64,000 nt of DNA from Bordetella genomosp. 5 (GTDB lineage Bacteria; Pseudomonadota; Gammaproteobacteria; Burkholderiales; Burkholderiaceae_B): assembly GCF_002261475.1 (NCBI RefSeq), contig NZ_NEVN01000005.1, positions 286,417-350,416 of the forward strand, written 5' to 3'. Each line of letters begins with the position of its first letter. Position 1 is the first letter of the stretch. Positions 27,362 to 35,801 of the stretch are shown here, piece by piece. The position numbers were made by a program, and so were the translations under genes. The notes below the pieces were generated by a model. The model did not search any database. It worked only from the letters and a program-made list of their open reading frames with translations, and was not told where the DNA came from.

Positions 27362-29454
27362 AGTTGGGTGATCTTGGTTTCGTTCTCGGACGAGTACATA
27401 TCGATGACGCGGCAATCGCCGCACATCTTCAGGCGCTCGAGAGCGGCGCCCTGGAACATGGCGTGGCCGGCCAGCCGGCCCACCATGGCGTCGATAGCCT
27501 TGGCGGTGCCGAAGGGCTTGCTGCAGCGCACACAATGGAATGGCTGAGTCTCATTCACGACCACCGCCTCCTTGCGCTGCGGCGTGAGCAACAGGCGCGG
27601 CACCAGCTCGATCGCCGACTCCGGACAGGTGGTGGTGCACAGGCCGCACTGAACGCAGTTCTTCTCGAGGAAGCGCAACTGCGGCGACTGCGGATTGTCG
27701 AGCAGCGCGCCCGAGGGGCAGGCGCTGACGCAACTCATGCAGAGCGTACAGGTGTCGCGGTTGACGCGCACGCCGCCCAGCGGCGAACCCTGGCCGGGCA
27801 CCCCCGCGGGCAGCGCGATCGCCTCCGGCAAGCCGGCCGGCGCCTGCGCGATCAGGTGTTCGAGCGCGAGCTCCAGCGTGCTGCGCTTCTCGGGCGCGAG
27901 GGCGTGGCGCGCGGCGGTACGAGGCGCCTGCGGCACCTCGGCCACGAGCGCGAGCAATTGCGCGTCGAGGCTCGCGGTGTCGGTCGCCCGGCGCAGGTGC
28001 AGATGCCGGCCCGCATAGCCCAGGCCGTTGAGCAGGGTCTGTGCGATGTCGAGCTGGGCGTCGAGCCCGGCCAGATATTGCGGCGCCTCTTCGTCGGTGG
28101 TCAGCACCACGACCTGCGTGGCGCCGTAAGCCACGGCGGAGAGCCACAGATCCGGGCCGAGGCTGGCCGTATGCCAGAGCGGCACCGGAATGACGTTGGC
28201 CGGCACGCCGTGCGCGCGCTTGAGCTGGGCCTGGCGGCCGAGGTCTTCGATCAAGGCCTGGCCGTGCTCCTGGCTGTGCAGCAGCAGGACCGCGTCGCGG
28301 CCGCCTGCCTTGGCGTAGGTCGAGAGCAGCGTGCGCAGGCGCGCGCCCTGGTCGGGGTTGCGCGGATAGCTGTAGGTGAGCGCGCCGGTGGGGCACACGG
28401 TCGTACAGGCGCCACAGCCCACGCACAGATTCGGATTGACCTTGATCTGCTGGCCGCGCACGTCGCTCGAAATGGCCTGGGCCGAACAGATCTCGACACA
28501 GGCGTTGCAGCCCACGGTGGCGTTGCGGCTGTGGGCGCAGAGCTTCTGCTTGTAGTCGAAGAACTTGGGCTTCTCGAACTCGCCGACCATGTCGCGCAGG
28601 CGCATCAGCACGCCGGGATTGACGCCGTCCCAGCGGAAATAGCCCTGCGGCGGCGCGTGCTGCGTGAAGAGCGGCTGGGTGCCGAGATCCAGAATCAGGT
28701 CGAAGGTTTCGGCGAAGCTTTCGGGCGAGCGGCTGAAATCGATGGCGCCCGCCACGGTACAGGACGCCGCGCAGTCGCGGTGATTGCCGCACTTGGCGCG
28801 GTCGAGCTGGTAGTCCAGCCCGATCGCGCCTTCGGTACAGGCGGTGATACAGGCGTTGCAGCGGGTGCACAGATCCAGGTCGATGGGGTTGTCCTGCGTC
28901 CACTGCACCTCGAAGGCGCCGAGCCAGCCGGTGGTGCCGGTGAGGCGGCCCGCGAGCGTGGGAAAGCGCCGGTTCTGCGCGCCGCCATGCTGCCCCGGGC
29001 CTTGCGAGAACAGGGTGACGTTGAGCACGTCGTCGAGCAGCGCACCCGCCTGTTCGGCGCGGTCGAGCGGACCGACGATGAGCAGGCGGCCCGCGCTCTT
29101 GTAGCTGACCACGGCCACCGGATCGGGCTCGGGCAGATGCGCGGCGGCCAGCAGCGCGGCGAGCTTGGGCATGGCCTGGTCGGCATCGCGGCTCCAGCCA
29201 CCGGTCTCGCGAATGTTCACGAACTTGACCGGGGCGACGGCGCCCTCGGTCGCGGCGCCCAGCTCGCCGAACAGGCGCTTTTCCTGGGTACAGGCGACGA
29301 CGACGTCGCTATCGCCGCGCACGGCCTGCTGGAAGGCGCCCGCTTCGCGGCGGCACAGGGTGGAATGGCGCGTGAGCGTTTCGCCCAATGCCTCGCCCAG
29401 CGCCTCGGGCGCGAGCGGCATCGTGCGATTGCAGTCGCAGATCAGTGTCGTCAT
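27358..29454 (-). CDS. Multi-[4Fe-4S] cluster protein of the formate dehydrogenase cluster
   Basis: 698 residues. Ferredoxin-like cysteine groups appear near residues 200 (CTRCNACITAC), 330-360 (CNACVEIC, CVGCGACTTVCPTG), 565 (CTLCMSCVSACPSG) and 595 (CVQCGLCTTTCPES). Near the C-terminus, CVRC and CGDC may bind a metal. The middle part (VLLLHSQEHGQALIEDLG) looks like an FrhD/HdrA-type delta fold. No signal peptide is seen, so it is cytoplasmic. It lies in an overlapping unit with torD. It may donate electrons or sulfur chemistry during FDH maturation; this is inference. Confidence 0.82.
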   Translation of the reverse strand: MTTLICDCNRTMPLAPEALGEALGETLTRHSTLCRREAGAFQQAVRGDSDVVVACTQEKRLFGELGAATEGAVAPVKFVNIRETGGWSRDADQAMPKLAALLAAAHLPEPDPVAVVSYKSAGRLLIVGPLDRAEQAGALLDDVLNVTLFSQGPGQHGGAQNRRFPTLAGRLTGTTGWLGAFEVQWTQDNPIDLDLCTRCNACITACTEGAIGLDYQLDRAKCGNHRDCAASCTVAGAIDFSRSPESFAETFDLILDLGTQPLFTQHAPPQGYFRWDGVNPGVLMRLRDMVGEFEKPKFFDYKQKLCAHSRNATVGCNACVEICSAQAISSDVRGQQIKVNPNLCVGCGACTTVCPTGALTYSYPRNPDQGARLRTLLSTYAKAGGRDAVLLLHSQEHGQALIEDLGRQAQLKRAHGVPANVIPVPLWHTASLGPDLWLSAVAYGATQVVVLTTDEEAPQYLAGLDAQLDIAQTLLNGLGYAGRHLHLRRATDTASLDAQLLALVAEVPQAPRTAARHALAPEKRSTLELALEHLIAQAPAGLPEAIALPAGVPGQGSPLGGVRVNRDTCTLCMSCVSACPSGALLDNPQSPQLRFLEKNCVQCGLCTTTCPESAIELVPRLLLTPQRKEAVVVNETQPFHCVRCSKPFGTAKAIDAMVGRLAGHAMFQGAALERLKMCGDCRVIDMYSSENETKITQL

Positions 29455-29465
29455 GGTACGGCTCG

Positions 29466-30143
29466 TCAGTGCTTGTGTTTCCGGGCTGCGGCCTCGGCCA
29501 CGGCCGGATCGCAGTCTTGCGGATCTGTGCCCGCTGGGGTGTGGCGTTCGTCGGCGGCCGCGACGGGCGTGCCGATCGCGGCCTGATGCATCGCGTCGTC
29601 GGGCGCGGCCAGGCTCTCGCCGGCGGGCGCCACCGGGTCGGCCGCGGGTTCGTTCAGCACGGCGCCGGCGGCGCAACGCGCTTCGTCTTCGAAGAATCCG
29701 AACACCTTCGACACCGCCATTTTACGCAGCATGGATTCGGGCAGCGGGGCCTGCTGCGAATAGTCGTCGATGTAGATGTCCAGGCCGTCCATCACGTTGT
29801 AGTGCGGATCGGTGAACAGCTTCTTCAGCGCGGCGTTTTTCACTTCCGGGCTGACTTCGCGCGCCACGAACGCGCTGTAGTCGGAATCGGCCGTGAGCGC
29901 GCGCACATCGTCGAGCGTGGGCAGCGCGGGCGCGGCGGTATCGCCGGCGGGCGCACGCGCCGCGTCGGGCGCAGCCGGCGCCGAGACCTTGTCGGCAGGC
30001 GCCGGGGCAGTCGGCGCGGTGTCGGCGTCGGGCGCCACATCGGCCGCAGCCGGATCGTCGGCGGGGCGCGCCGGCTCCTGGCGCGCCTCGATCTTGCGGC
30101 GCGACCAGCGCTGCAGGAAACCGGAGGGCGGCGTATCGCTCAT
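29466..30143 (-). CDS. DUF3306 protein
   Basis: 225 residues, Ala/Pro/Asp-rich. The N-terminal FLQRWSRRKIEAR and the core LPTLDDVRALTADSDYSAFVAREVSPEVKNAALKKLFTDPHYNVMDGLDIYIDDYS match DUF3306, which is almost always next to DUF3305 and formate dehydrogenase genes. Flanking regions are low complexity. It overlaps the DUF3305 gene by 4 bases. The molecular role is unknown. Confidence 0.8.
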   Translation of the reverse strand: MSDTPPSGFLQRWSRRKIEARQEPARPADDPAAADVAPDADTAPTAPAPADKVSAPAAPDAARAPAGDTAAPALPTLDDVRALTADSDYSAFVAREVSPEVKNAALKKLFTDPHYNVMDGLDIYIDDYSQQAPLPESMLRKMAVSKVFGFFEDEARCAAGAVLNEPAADPVAPAGESLAAPDDAMHQAAIGTPVAAADERHTPAGTDPQDCDPAVAEAAARKHKH

Positions 30144-30727
30144 GACTGCCCCTGGCCGCCGCCGAACTTCTTGATCGTGCTCACCGAAGCCGGATTGCCG
30201 AAACGATCCTGCAGCGATTGGAAGCTGGCGGGACGGCGCCTGCGCTTGGGCTCCGGCACATAGTGCTGGGCGATGAATGCGCGCAGCCAGGCCACGATGG
30301 GCTCGGGCGCGGGGATCTGTTCCACGGTTTCCTGCGCGTCGAGCCAGCGCCCGGCGTCGTGGTAGCTCAGCGTGACGATCTCGGGCCGCGCGAGCGGCTC
30401 GTCGGCGATGGCGGCTTCTTCTTCCATGCGCCACAGCACGAACCAGCACGGCGCGGGCGCATCGGCGTTCAGCAGATAGCCCTCGGCGTCGTCCTTGAAC
30501 AGCCGCACCGTGTAGCCGGGGTGCAGCCAGCGCTGCTGGTTGTCATCGTGATAGAGCAGGCGCGGCTGCGTGCCGAAGCCGCCTTCGTCGACCACCACGT
30601 CTTCCAGCACCCAGCGCCACTCCTGCCAGCGCGCCATCGCGCCGGTGATGCGCTCCTTGCGCATCAGCACGGCGACGTCCAGCGTGATGGGCACGTCGGG
30701 CAGAGGGGTGGCGGCGGGCGTGTCCAT
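30140..30727 (-). CDS. DUF3305 protein
   Basis: 195 residues, with DVAVLMRKERITGAMARWQEWRWVLEDVV near the start and LSYHDAGRWLDAQETVEQIPAPEPIVAWLRAFI in the second half, as in the DUF3305 family. A basic KRRRRPASFQSLQDRFGNP tail is at the C-terminus. It starts 8 bases after the Mrp/ApbC gene and overlaps DUF3306. It is likely a cytoplasmic maturation partner of formate dehydrogenase, judged by genome context only. Confidence 0.8.
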   Translation of the reverse strand: MDTPAATPLPDVPITLDVAVLMRKERITGAMARWQEWRWVLEDVVVDEGGFGTQPRLLYHDDNQQRWLHPGYTVRLFKDDAEGYLLNADAPAPCWFVLWRMEEEAAIADEPLARPEIVTLSYHDAGRWLDAQETVEQIPAPEPIVAWLRAFIAQHYVPEPKRRRRPASFQSLQDRFGNPASVSTIKKFGGGQGQS

Positions 30728-30735
30728 GGCCGGGT

Positions 30736-31824
30736 TCACGCGCGCTTGATCGAGATCGACGAAAACGCCGAGGAGTAGTCCTTGCCCATGTCGGCCACCG
30801 ACACCGCCACCTGGCGTGCCAGCGACTTGTACAGACCGGCCACTTCGCCATCGGGATCGGACACGACCGACGGGCGGCCGCTGTCGGCCTGCATGCGGAT
30901 ATCGATGTCGAGGGGCAGGGCGCCGAGATAGGCCAGGCCATAGTCGGCCGCCATCTTCTTGCCGCCGCCTTCGCCGAAGATATGTTCGACATGGCCGCAT
31001 TGGGTACAGACATGCACGGCCATGTTTTCGACCACGCCCAGCACCGGCACGCCGACCTTCTCGAACATCTTCACGCCCTTGCGCGCATCGAGCAGCGCGA
31101 TGTCTTGCGGCGTGGTCACGACCACGGCGCCGGTGAGCGGCACCTTCTGGCTCAGCGTGAGGTGGATGTCGCCGGTGCCCGGCGGCATGTCAATGATGAG
31201 GTAGTCGAGATTCTTCCAGTTGGTCTGACGCAGCAGTTGCTCGAGTGCCTGCACGGCCATCGGGCCGCGCCAGATCATGGCTTCGTCGGCGTCCACCAGG
31301 AAGCCGATCGACATGACCTGCACGCCGTAGTTCTCGAGCGGCTCCATCGTGTCGCCGTCTTCGCTCTGCGGCCGGCCTTCGATGCCCATCATGAGCGAGA
31401 GGCTGGGACCATAGATATCGGCGTCGAGAATGCCGACGCGCGCGCCTTCGGCCGCGAGCGCCAGCGCCAGGTTGACGGCCGTGGTGCTCTTGCCCACGCC
31501 ACCCTTGCCGGAGGCGACGGCGATCACGTTCTTGATATTGGGTAGCAGCGCCACGCCGCGCTGCACGGAGTGGCTCGTGATCACGCTCTGGACGTTGACG
31601 GACACGTTCTGCACGCCGGCAACGGTCTTGGCGGCGCCGATCAGCGCGCGGCGCAGCGCCGGAATCTGGCTCTTGGCGGGATAGCCGAGCTCGACGTCGA
31701 ACGACACGTCGCCGTCGCCGCTGATGTCCAGGTTCTTGATCGCGCGGGTCGTGACGAAGTCTTTGCCGGTGTTGGGATCGACACAGGCTTGGAGTGCTTT
31801 GAGAAGGGTATCGGAGGCGACCAT
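30736..31824 (-). CDS. apbC: Mrp/ApbC-type iron-sulfur cluster carrier ATPase
   Basis: 362 residues. An N-terminal MIP18/DUF59-like domain (1-85) precedes the P-loop NTPase with the deviant Walker A SGKGGVGKST at 105-114. The DMPPGTGDIHLTLSQ block and the CTQC pair that holds the transferred [4Fe-4S] cluster are present. It is the first gene of the minus-strand cluster leading to DUF3305-DUF3306-ferredoxin-torD-fdh. It may also serve the whole cell, as Mrp proteins usually do. Confidence 0.92.
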   Translation of the reverse strand: MVASDTLLKALQACVDPNTGKDFVTTRAIKNLDISGDGDVSFDVELGYPAKSQIPALRRALIGAAKTVAGVQNVSVNVQSVITSHSVQRGVALLPNIKNVIAVASGKGGVGKSTTAVNLALALAAEGARVGILDADIYGPSLSLMMGIEGRPQSEDGDTMEPLENYGVQVMSIGFLVDADEAMIWRGPMAVQALEQLLRQTNWKNLDYLIIDMPPGTGDIHLTLSQKVPLTGAVVVTTPQDIALLDARKGVKMFEKVGVPVLGVVENMAVHVCTQCGHVEHIFGEGGGKKMAADYGLAYLGALPLDIDIRMQADSGRPSVVSDPDGEVAGLYKSLARQVAVSVADMGKDYSSAFSSISIKRA

Positions 31825-31945
31825 CGGGGTCTTACGCTAGAGAGATCGGGATGGCGCGGCCTGGGCGGAAGGGCCCGGGAGCGCCCGGACGAGTCATGTT
31901 ATCAGACGTGACGACGCCGCCCCGGGCAATGGCCTTGGGGTACGT

Positions 31946-31960
31946 AGGGGTAATACCCCT
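31946..31960. promoter_or_regulatory. NarL-like inverted heptamers upstream of the fdh cluster
   Basis: AGGGGTA-A-TACCCCT is a perfect inverted repeat. Each arm fits the NarL/NarP heptamer TACYYMT, but the arms point away from each other with 1 base between them. It is 122 bases upstream of apbC, the first gene of the minus-strand formate dehydrogenase cluster. TACGTA precedes it directly, sharing its last base. Confidence 0.45.
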
Positions 31961-31985
31961 GCGGCTGTCAGGGTAATGAGAACCG

Positions 31986-33200
31986 TTATTGTGCTGCCGC
32001 GGCGGCGCGCACCCGCACGCGCAGCCACCACGTCAAACCCAGGTTCAGGATGGCCAGCAGCGTCAGCACGATGAGCGTGCCCTGGCTACCCGCGTGGGTG
32101 ATCAGCAGGCCGCAGGCCAGCGGGGTCAGGGCCTGGCACAACAGCGACGAGCGCGCCAGGCGGCCCATGACCGGCGCGAGGTCGGAGGCGGGCAGCAGGG
32201 ACAGCGGCAGGGTGCCGCGCACCAGCGCGCGCAGGCCGTTACCGATGCCGTAGCAGACGATGCCGACGGCCGCGGCCTGCGGGCTGACCAGGATCAGTGT
32301 CAGGCCCAGCGCCACGAAGGCGGCCGAGATCACCGCCATCCAGATGGGATGCAGGCGCTTCATCGACAAGGTGATCACACGCATGGCGACCATGCTCGGG
32401 CCGATCAGCGCGCCCAGCGCGATCGCCGAGGCCAGCGAGTGCCCCGCGCCCTGCAGCAGCACGATGATCTGGACGGACACCGCGGTCATGAGAATCGCCG
32501 CGACCGAGAACACCCACGACAGCAGCAGATAGGTGCTGCGCGGCAGCGCCGCGCCGGTCGCGCCGGTGGACGCAGGCGTCGCCGACGGGGCCGCCGCCGA
32601 CGCGTCGCGGCCGGTGTCCGGCGGCAGGCCTTTGAGGTAGAGCGGCGTGGCGCAGAGCGCGAGTACGGCGGCGTAGACGAAGCAGGTGCCGCGCCAGCCC
32701 AGGGGTTCGACGATCCACGCGAGGATGGGCCAGACCACGGTGGTGGCGAAGCCCGCGATGAGCGTGACGGCGTTGATCATCGAGCGCGCGCGCTGGCCGT
32801 ACTGGATGCCGAGGGTGGCGAAGAGCGGATCGTAGAGACCGCCGGCCATGCCGGCGCCGATCAGGCACCAGCCGGCGATGAAGATCGCGAGGTTCGGCGC
32901 GGCCCCGACCACGGCAAGGCCGGCCGCCACGATCCAGCACGAGCCGATCAACAGGCGGCGGCCCTGGCGGCGCGCGATGAACACATTGGCGCGCGGCGAC
33001 AGCAGGCCGGAGATCAGCACGCTGACCGTCAGCGCGCCATAGATCCAGGTCATGGACCAGCCGGTGTCGCGGTGGATCGGATCGGCAAGCACCGAGAGCA
33101 GGAAGAACGATCCGCCCCAGATCAGGATCTGGGCAATGCCCAGCAGAAAGCTCGCACGGAACGGCACGCGCGTGGAGGTTGGGGCCTGGGGGGGATTCAT
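31986..33200 (-). CDS. MFS transporter
   Basis: 404 residues with about twelve membrane helices in two halves of six, joined by an Ala/Thr/Ser-rich loop (about 200-225). GIAQILIWGGSFFLLSVLADPIHRDTGWS near the start and the loop RRQGRRLLIG between helices 2 and 3 are major facilitator features. The substrate is not recognisable. It stands alone, divergent from the YciF-like gene. Confidence 0.85.
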   Translation of the reverse strand: MNPPQAPTSTRVPFRASFLLGIAQILIWGGSFFLLSVLADPIHRDTGWSMTWIYGALTVSVLISGLLSPRANVFIARRQGRRLLIGSCWIVAAGLAVVGAAPNLAIFIAGWCLIGAGMAGGLYDPLFATLGIQYGQRARSMINAVTLIAGFATTVVWPILAWIVEPLGWRGTCFVYAAVLALCATPLYLKGLPPDTGRDASAAAPSATPASTGATGAALPRSTYLLLSWVFSVAAILMTAVSVQIIVLLQGAGHSLASAIALGALIGPSMVAMRVITLSMKRLHPIWMAVISAAFVALGLTLILVSPQAAAVGIVCYGIGNGLRALVRGTLPLSLLPASDLAPVMGRLARSSLLCQALTPLACGLLITHAGSQGTLIVLTLLAILNLGLTWWLRVRVRAAAAAQ

Positions 33201-33381
33201 GACGACAGCGTGGAAGACGGCAACGAAGGCGAGAGTCTACGCCTGCCGCGGGAAGCGGGCCAGCCGCGTCGCGTCCCGCAGCCGGGCGCGGTGCACGGAC
33301 TTGTATCCGGGAACGCTGGTTGCGTGAGCAACGATATCGGCGGCACGTCGATTTTTTTACCTTTCATTCAGGAGATAAGTC

Positions 33382-33888
33382 ATGGCTGCAAAAACCCTGC
33401 AAGACCTGTTCATCCACGAACTCTCGGACATCTACAGCGCCGAGAAGCAGTTGACGCGCGCCTTGCCCAAGATGGCGCGTGCCGCCACCGACGAAAAGCT
33501 GGCCGAAGCCTTCACGCTGCATCTGGAGGAAACCCGTGGCCAGATCGAGCGCATCGACAAGATGGTGGAAGGCAGCGACCTGCGCCTGAAACGCGTCAAG
33601 TGCATGGCGATGGAAGGGCTGGTCGAAGAGGCCAAGGAAATTCTCGAAGAAGTCGAGAAGGGCCCGGTGCTCGATGCGGCGCTGATCGCCGCCGCGCAAA
33701 AGGTGGAGCATTATGAAATCGCCAGCTATGGCACGCTGTGCACCTTCGCCAAGCAACTGGGCGAAACCGAAGCGCTGAAGCTGCTGAAGGAAACGCTGGC
33801 CGAAGAGAAGGCCACCGACGAGAAGCTCAGCATGCTCGCGCTGTCTCAGGCCAACGCCGAGGCGGCAAATGCGGGCAAGGCCAAGTAA
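33382..33888 (+). CDS. YciF-like ferritin-fold stress protein (DUF892)
   Basis: 168 residues, all-helical. KTLQDLFIHELSDIYSAEKQL at the N-terminus, HLEETRGQIERID near 48 and KVEHYEIASYGTL near 110 match the YciF/YciE (DUF892) family, which has a four-helix ferritin-like bundle with Glu/His metal ligands. Family members are linked to general stress response. CAGGAGATAAGTC precedes the ATG. Fewer rare codons and more Lys (AAG) than its neighbours suggest high expression. Confidence 0.88.
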   Translation: MAAKTLQDLFIHELSDIYSAEKQLTRALPKMARAATDEKLAEAFTLHLEETRGQIERIDKMVEGSDLRLKRVKCMAMEGLVEEAKEILEEVEKGPVLDAALIAAAQKVEHYEIASYGTLCTFAKQLGETEALKLLKETLAEEKATDEKLSMLALSQANAEAANAGKAK

Positions 33889-33904
33889 AACTTGCCATCA
33901 CCCG

Positions 33905-34000
33905 CCGGCCCTCTGGCAGGGTCGGCACGGTGAGATCGGCAAGGGGCACGGCGACGCGGCCCCGGGGAGATGCTCCTGGTGGAGACGACCCCGGGGCCGC
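33905..34000. repeat. Inverted repeats after the YciF-like gene
   Basis: A hairpin at 33905-33926 (8 bp arms with one G-T pair) is followed by a perfect 12 bp inverted repeat, GCGGCCCCGGGG at 33956-33967 against 33989-34000. Neither has a T-run. They may protect the yciF transcript end or stop it. Confidence 0.4.
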
Positions 34001-34048
34001 GGCGCGTCTGGGCACCGGGGCCGGCTGCCGCCGTTGTCGCGCACCGAT

Positions 34049-34076
34049 AAAAAAACCCGCCGGGATCGCCGGCGGG
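34049..34076 (-). terminator. Intrinsic terminator for the minus-strand DUF1488-like gene
   Basis: On the minus strand CCCGCCGG, a 5 base loop and CCGGCGGG are followed by a run of seven T. It lies about 80 bases after the DUF1488-like gene and has all parts of a rho-independent terminator. Confidence 0.88.
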
Positions 34077-34157
34077 CCACTCGCTATGCAACCAATTAGT
34101 GAAGGGCTGTGCGGCCGCACGGCGCCTGCGCGAGGGGCCGCGTGACGGCAGACGTGG

Positions 34158-34526
34158 TCAGGGGCGCGCTGCCGCGGCAGACGCGCCACCGCCGTGCTGT
34201 GCCAGCGCGGCATCGGTGACCAGCACACCGCCGTCCAGCGTACTCGGCGCCATTTCCGACGCGATCGCATGCAGCCGCGCGTAGTGCCGGCGATACGCTT
34301 GCAGCAGGCTGGCCTCGTTGGGCTCGGCGCCCAAGCCTTCGACCATGGCCTTGTTCGACACGGCCACACGCACGGGCGTGGCGCCGCCCAGCAGGGTGAA
34401 GCGGACGCAGGCGCCATCGACATGCGCGTCCGGGTCGGCGGCGTCGACGCGGGGCGACGGATCGCCCGCGCCAGGTACCGGGCGCGGGGTCGCGCGGGAA
34501 GATTGGGCGGAAGAAGTCAGGGGCAT
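34158..34526 (-). CDS. DUF1488-like small protein
   Basis: 122 residues. A Pro/Ala/Asp-rich N-terminal 35 residues is followed by CVRFTLLGGATPVRVAVSNKAMVEGLGA and LLQAYRRHYARLHAIASEM. The same order of features (V-x-F, short loop, V-x-V, helix, GA, ALL-x-A, late DGG) is found in the 88-residue DUF1488-type protein at 48.5 kb, so the two are probably distant paralogues. It has a good GGAG site and its own terminator. Function unknown. Confidence 0.6.
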   Translation of the reverse strand: MPLTSSAQSSRATPRPVPGAGDPSPRVDAADPDAHVDGACVRFTLLGGATPVRVAVSNKAMVEGLGAEPNEASLLQAYRRHYARLHAIASEMAPSTLDGGVLVTDAALAQHGGGASAAAARP

Positions 34527-34603
34527 GGTCGATCTCCTGCTGAGCGGGGGATGCACGCTGCGAGCAATCCGCGTGCCCACGGCGGGATCCGGGCTCATCG
34601 GCG

Positions 34604-35626
34604 CTACGCCGGCGCGGGGGCCGTGCGGGCCCTGGCGCCCGCGACATCGGCCGACAGCCACCGGCTGCAGCCGCCGGGCAGCGTCGCGCCGCTCACGTAG
34701 AGCGCGCCGGCGCCATAGAGCGAAAGCCGGTCCGCGAAGCCCAGGCCGGTCAGCACCCAGACTTCGCCGGCGGGATCCGACCACAACACGCGGCCGTCGC
34801 CTTCCGGCAGACGCGCGATCAGGGCTGCGGGCCCCTGGCCGGGTCTCAGCGTGACCACGGTGGTGTCCAGGTCCTGCCCGAGCGGGAACAGGTTCAGGCC
34901 GGCCGCGCCCAGCGTCGCCAGCGTGAGCACGGCGATAGCCATGGACCGCGCGAGCGAAGGGGGCCGCACGGCGTGGGACGCGTGCGCCTGCGCCGGCATG
35001 AAGGTCATGCGGGGACCCTGGCCGCCACTCGCCGCGCCGCCGGCCGACGAGACGGGCCGCAGCGGCGCGGCGCCGCTGTGCGAACCGCCGCGCGTGTCGC
35101 GATGATCGCCGGGGCCGCCGGTGCCGCCGCCCGAGCCGGGAGGCCGCGCCCGCGAGCGGCGCGCCATCCGCCAGCCGAGCCAGATCGGCGCGAGCCCGAA
35201 CAGCACGAGCCAGATCAGGTCCCACATGAGCGGCACCTCGCTGTCCATGCGGACCCGGTGGATGCCGGTGATCCAATGCGAGACGAGCGCATCGATCACG
35301 TGCCACGCGCCGAAGCCGATCCAGAACGCCGGCCAGGGCGAGCCGGTCGCCGGGCCGAGCGTGCGGGCGCGGTACAACTGCCACAGCCCCAGCGCGGCGA
35401 TCACGTACATGAGCGCATGAAAAATGCCGTCCATCGTGATCTGGAACCGGAGGCTGGAGAACATGCCCCCGCTCACGCCCGACAGCAGGTGATGCCATTG
35501 CAGGATCTGATGCAACAGGATGCCGTCGAAGAAGCCCCCCATCGCGAAACCGAGCAGTCCGCCCGCGCGGCGCAGGCGATGGTCTTGCGGGGCCGCGGTG
35601 GCGGGCCAGACGTGAGACGAGGTCAT
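34604..35626 (-). CDS. DUF2243 membrane protein with periplasmic-like C-terminal part
   Basis: 340 residues. The first half has four helices and the DUF2243 blocks GGLLGFAMGGFFDGILLHQILQWHHLLSG and ITMDGIFHALMYVIAALGLWQLYRAR. A Gly/Ser-rich linker (about 160-205) leads to one more helix (AIAVLTLATLGAAGLNLFPLG) and a roughly 90-residue beta-rich domain of unknown kind. A Met after the linker could start a separate product, but there is no stop between. Function unknown; divergent from the ABC-receiver gene. Confidence 0.72.
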   Translation of the reverse strand: MTSSHVWPATAAPQDHRLRRAGGLLGFAMGGFFDGILLHQILQWHHLLSGVSGGMFSSLRFQITMDGIFHALMYVIAALGLWQLYRARTLGPATGSPWPAFWIGFGAWHVIDALVSHWITGIHRVRMDSEVPLMWDLIWLVLFGLAPIWLGWRMARRSRARPPGSGGGTGGPGDHRDTRGGSHSGAAPLRPVSSAGGAASGGQGPRMTFMPAQAHASHAVRPPSLARSMAIAVLTLATLGAAGLNLFPLGQDLDTTVVTLRPGQGPAALIARLPEGDGRVLWSDPAGEVWVLTGLGFADRLSLYGAGALYVSGATLPGGCSRWLSADVAGARARTAPAPA

Positions 35627-35801
35627 GGTGGCGTCAATCAAGAAGGCGGTGCATGAGGGGAGCCCGCAGCCAGCAACCCGCATACCTGCGACCGACGCAA
35701 CAGAGGCAGAGGACGCAGGACGGGATAGGAACACAGGTTGCTGCGCCTGCCGCCGCATCCGCCATCGCGGCTTTGGAACCTCCCATGAGTCTGGATACGT
35801 C

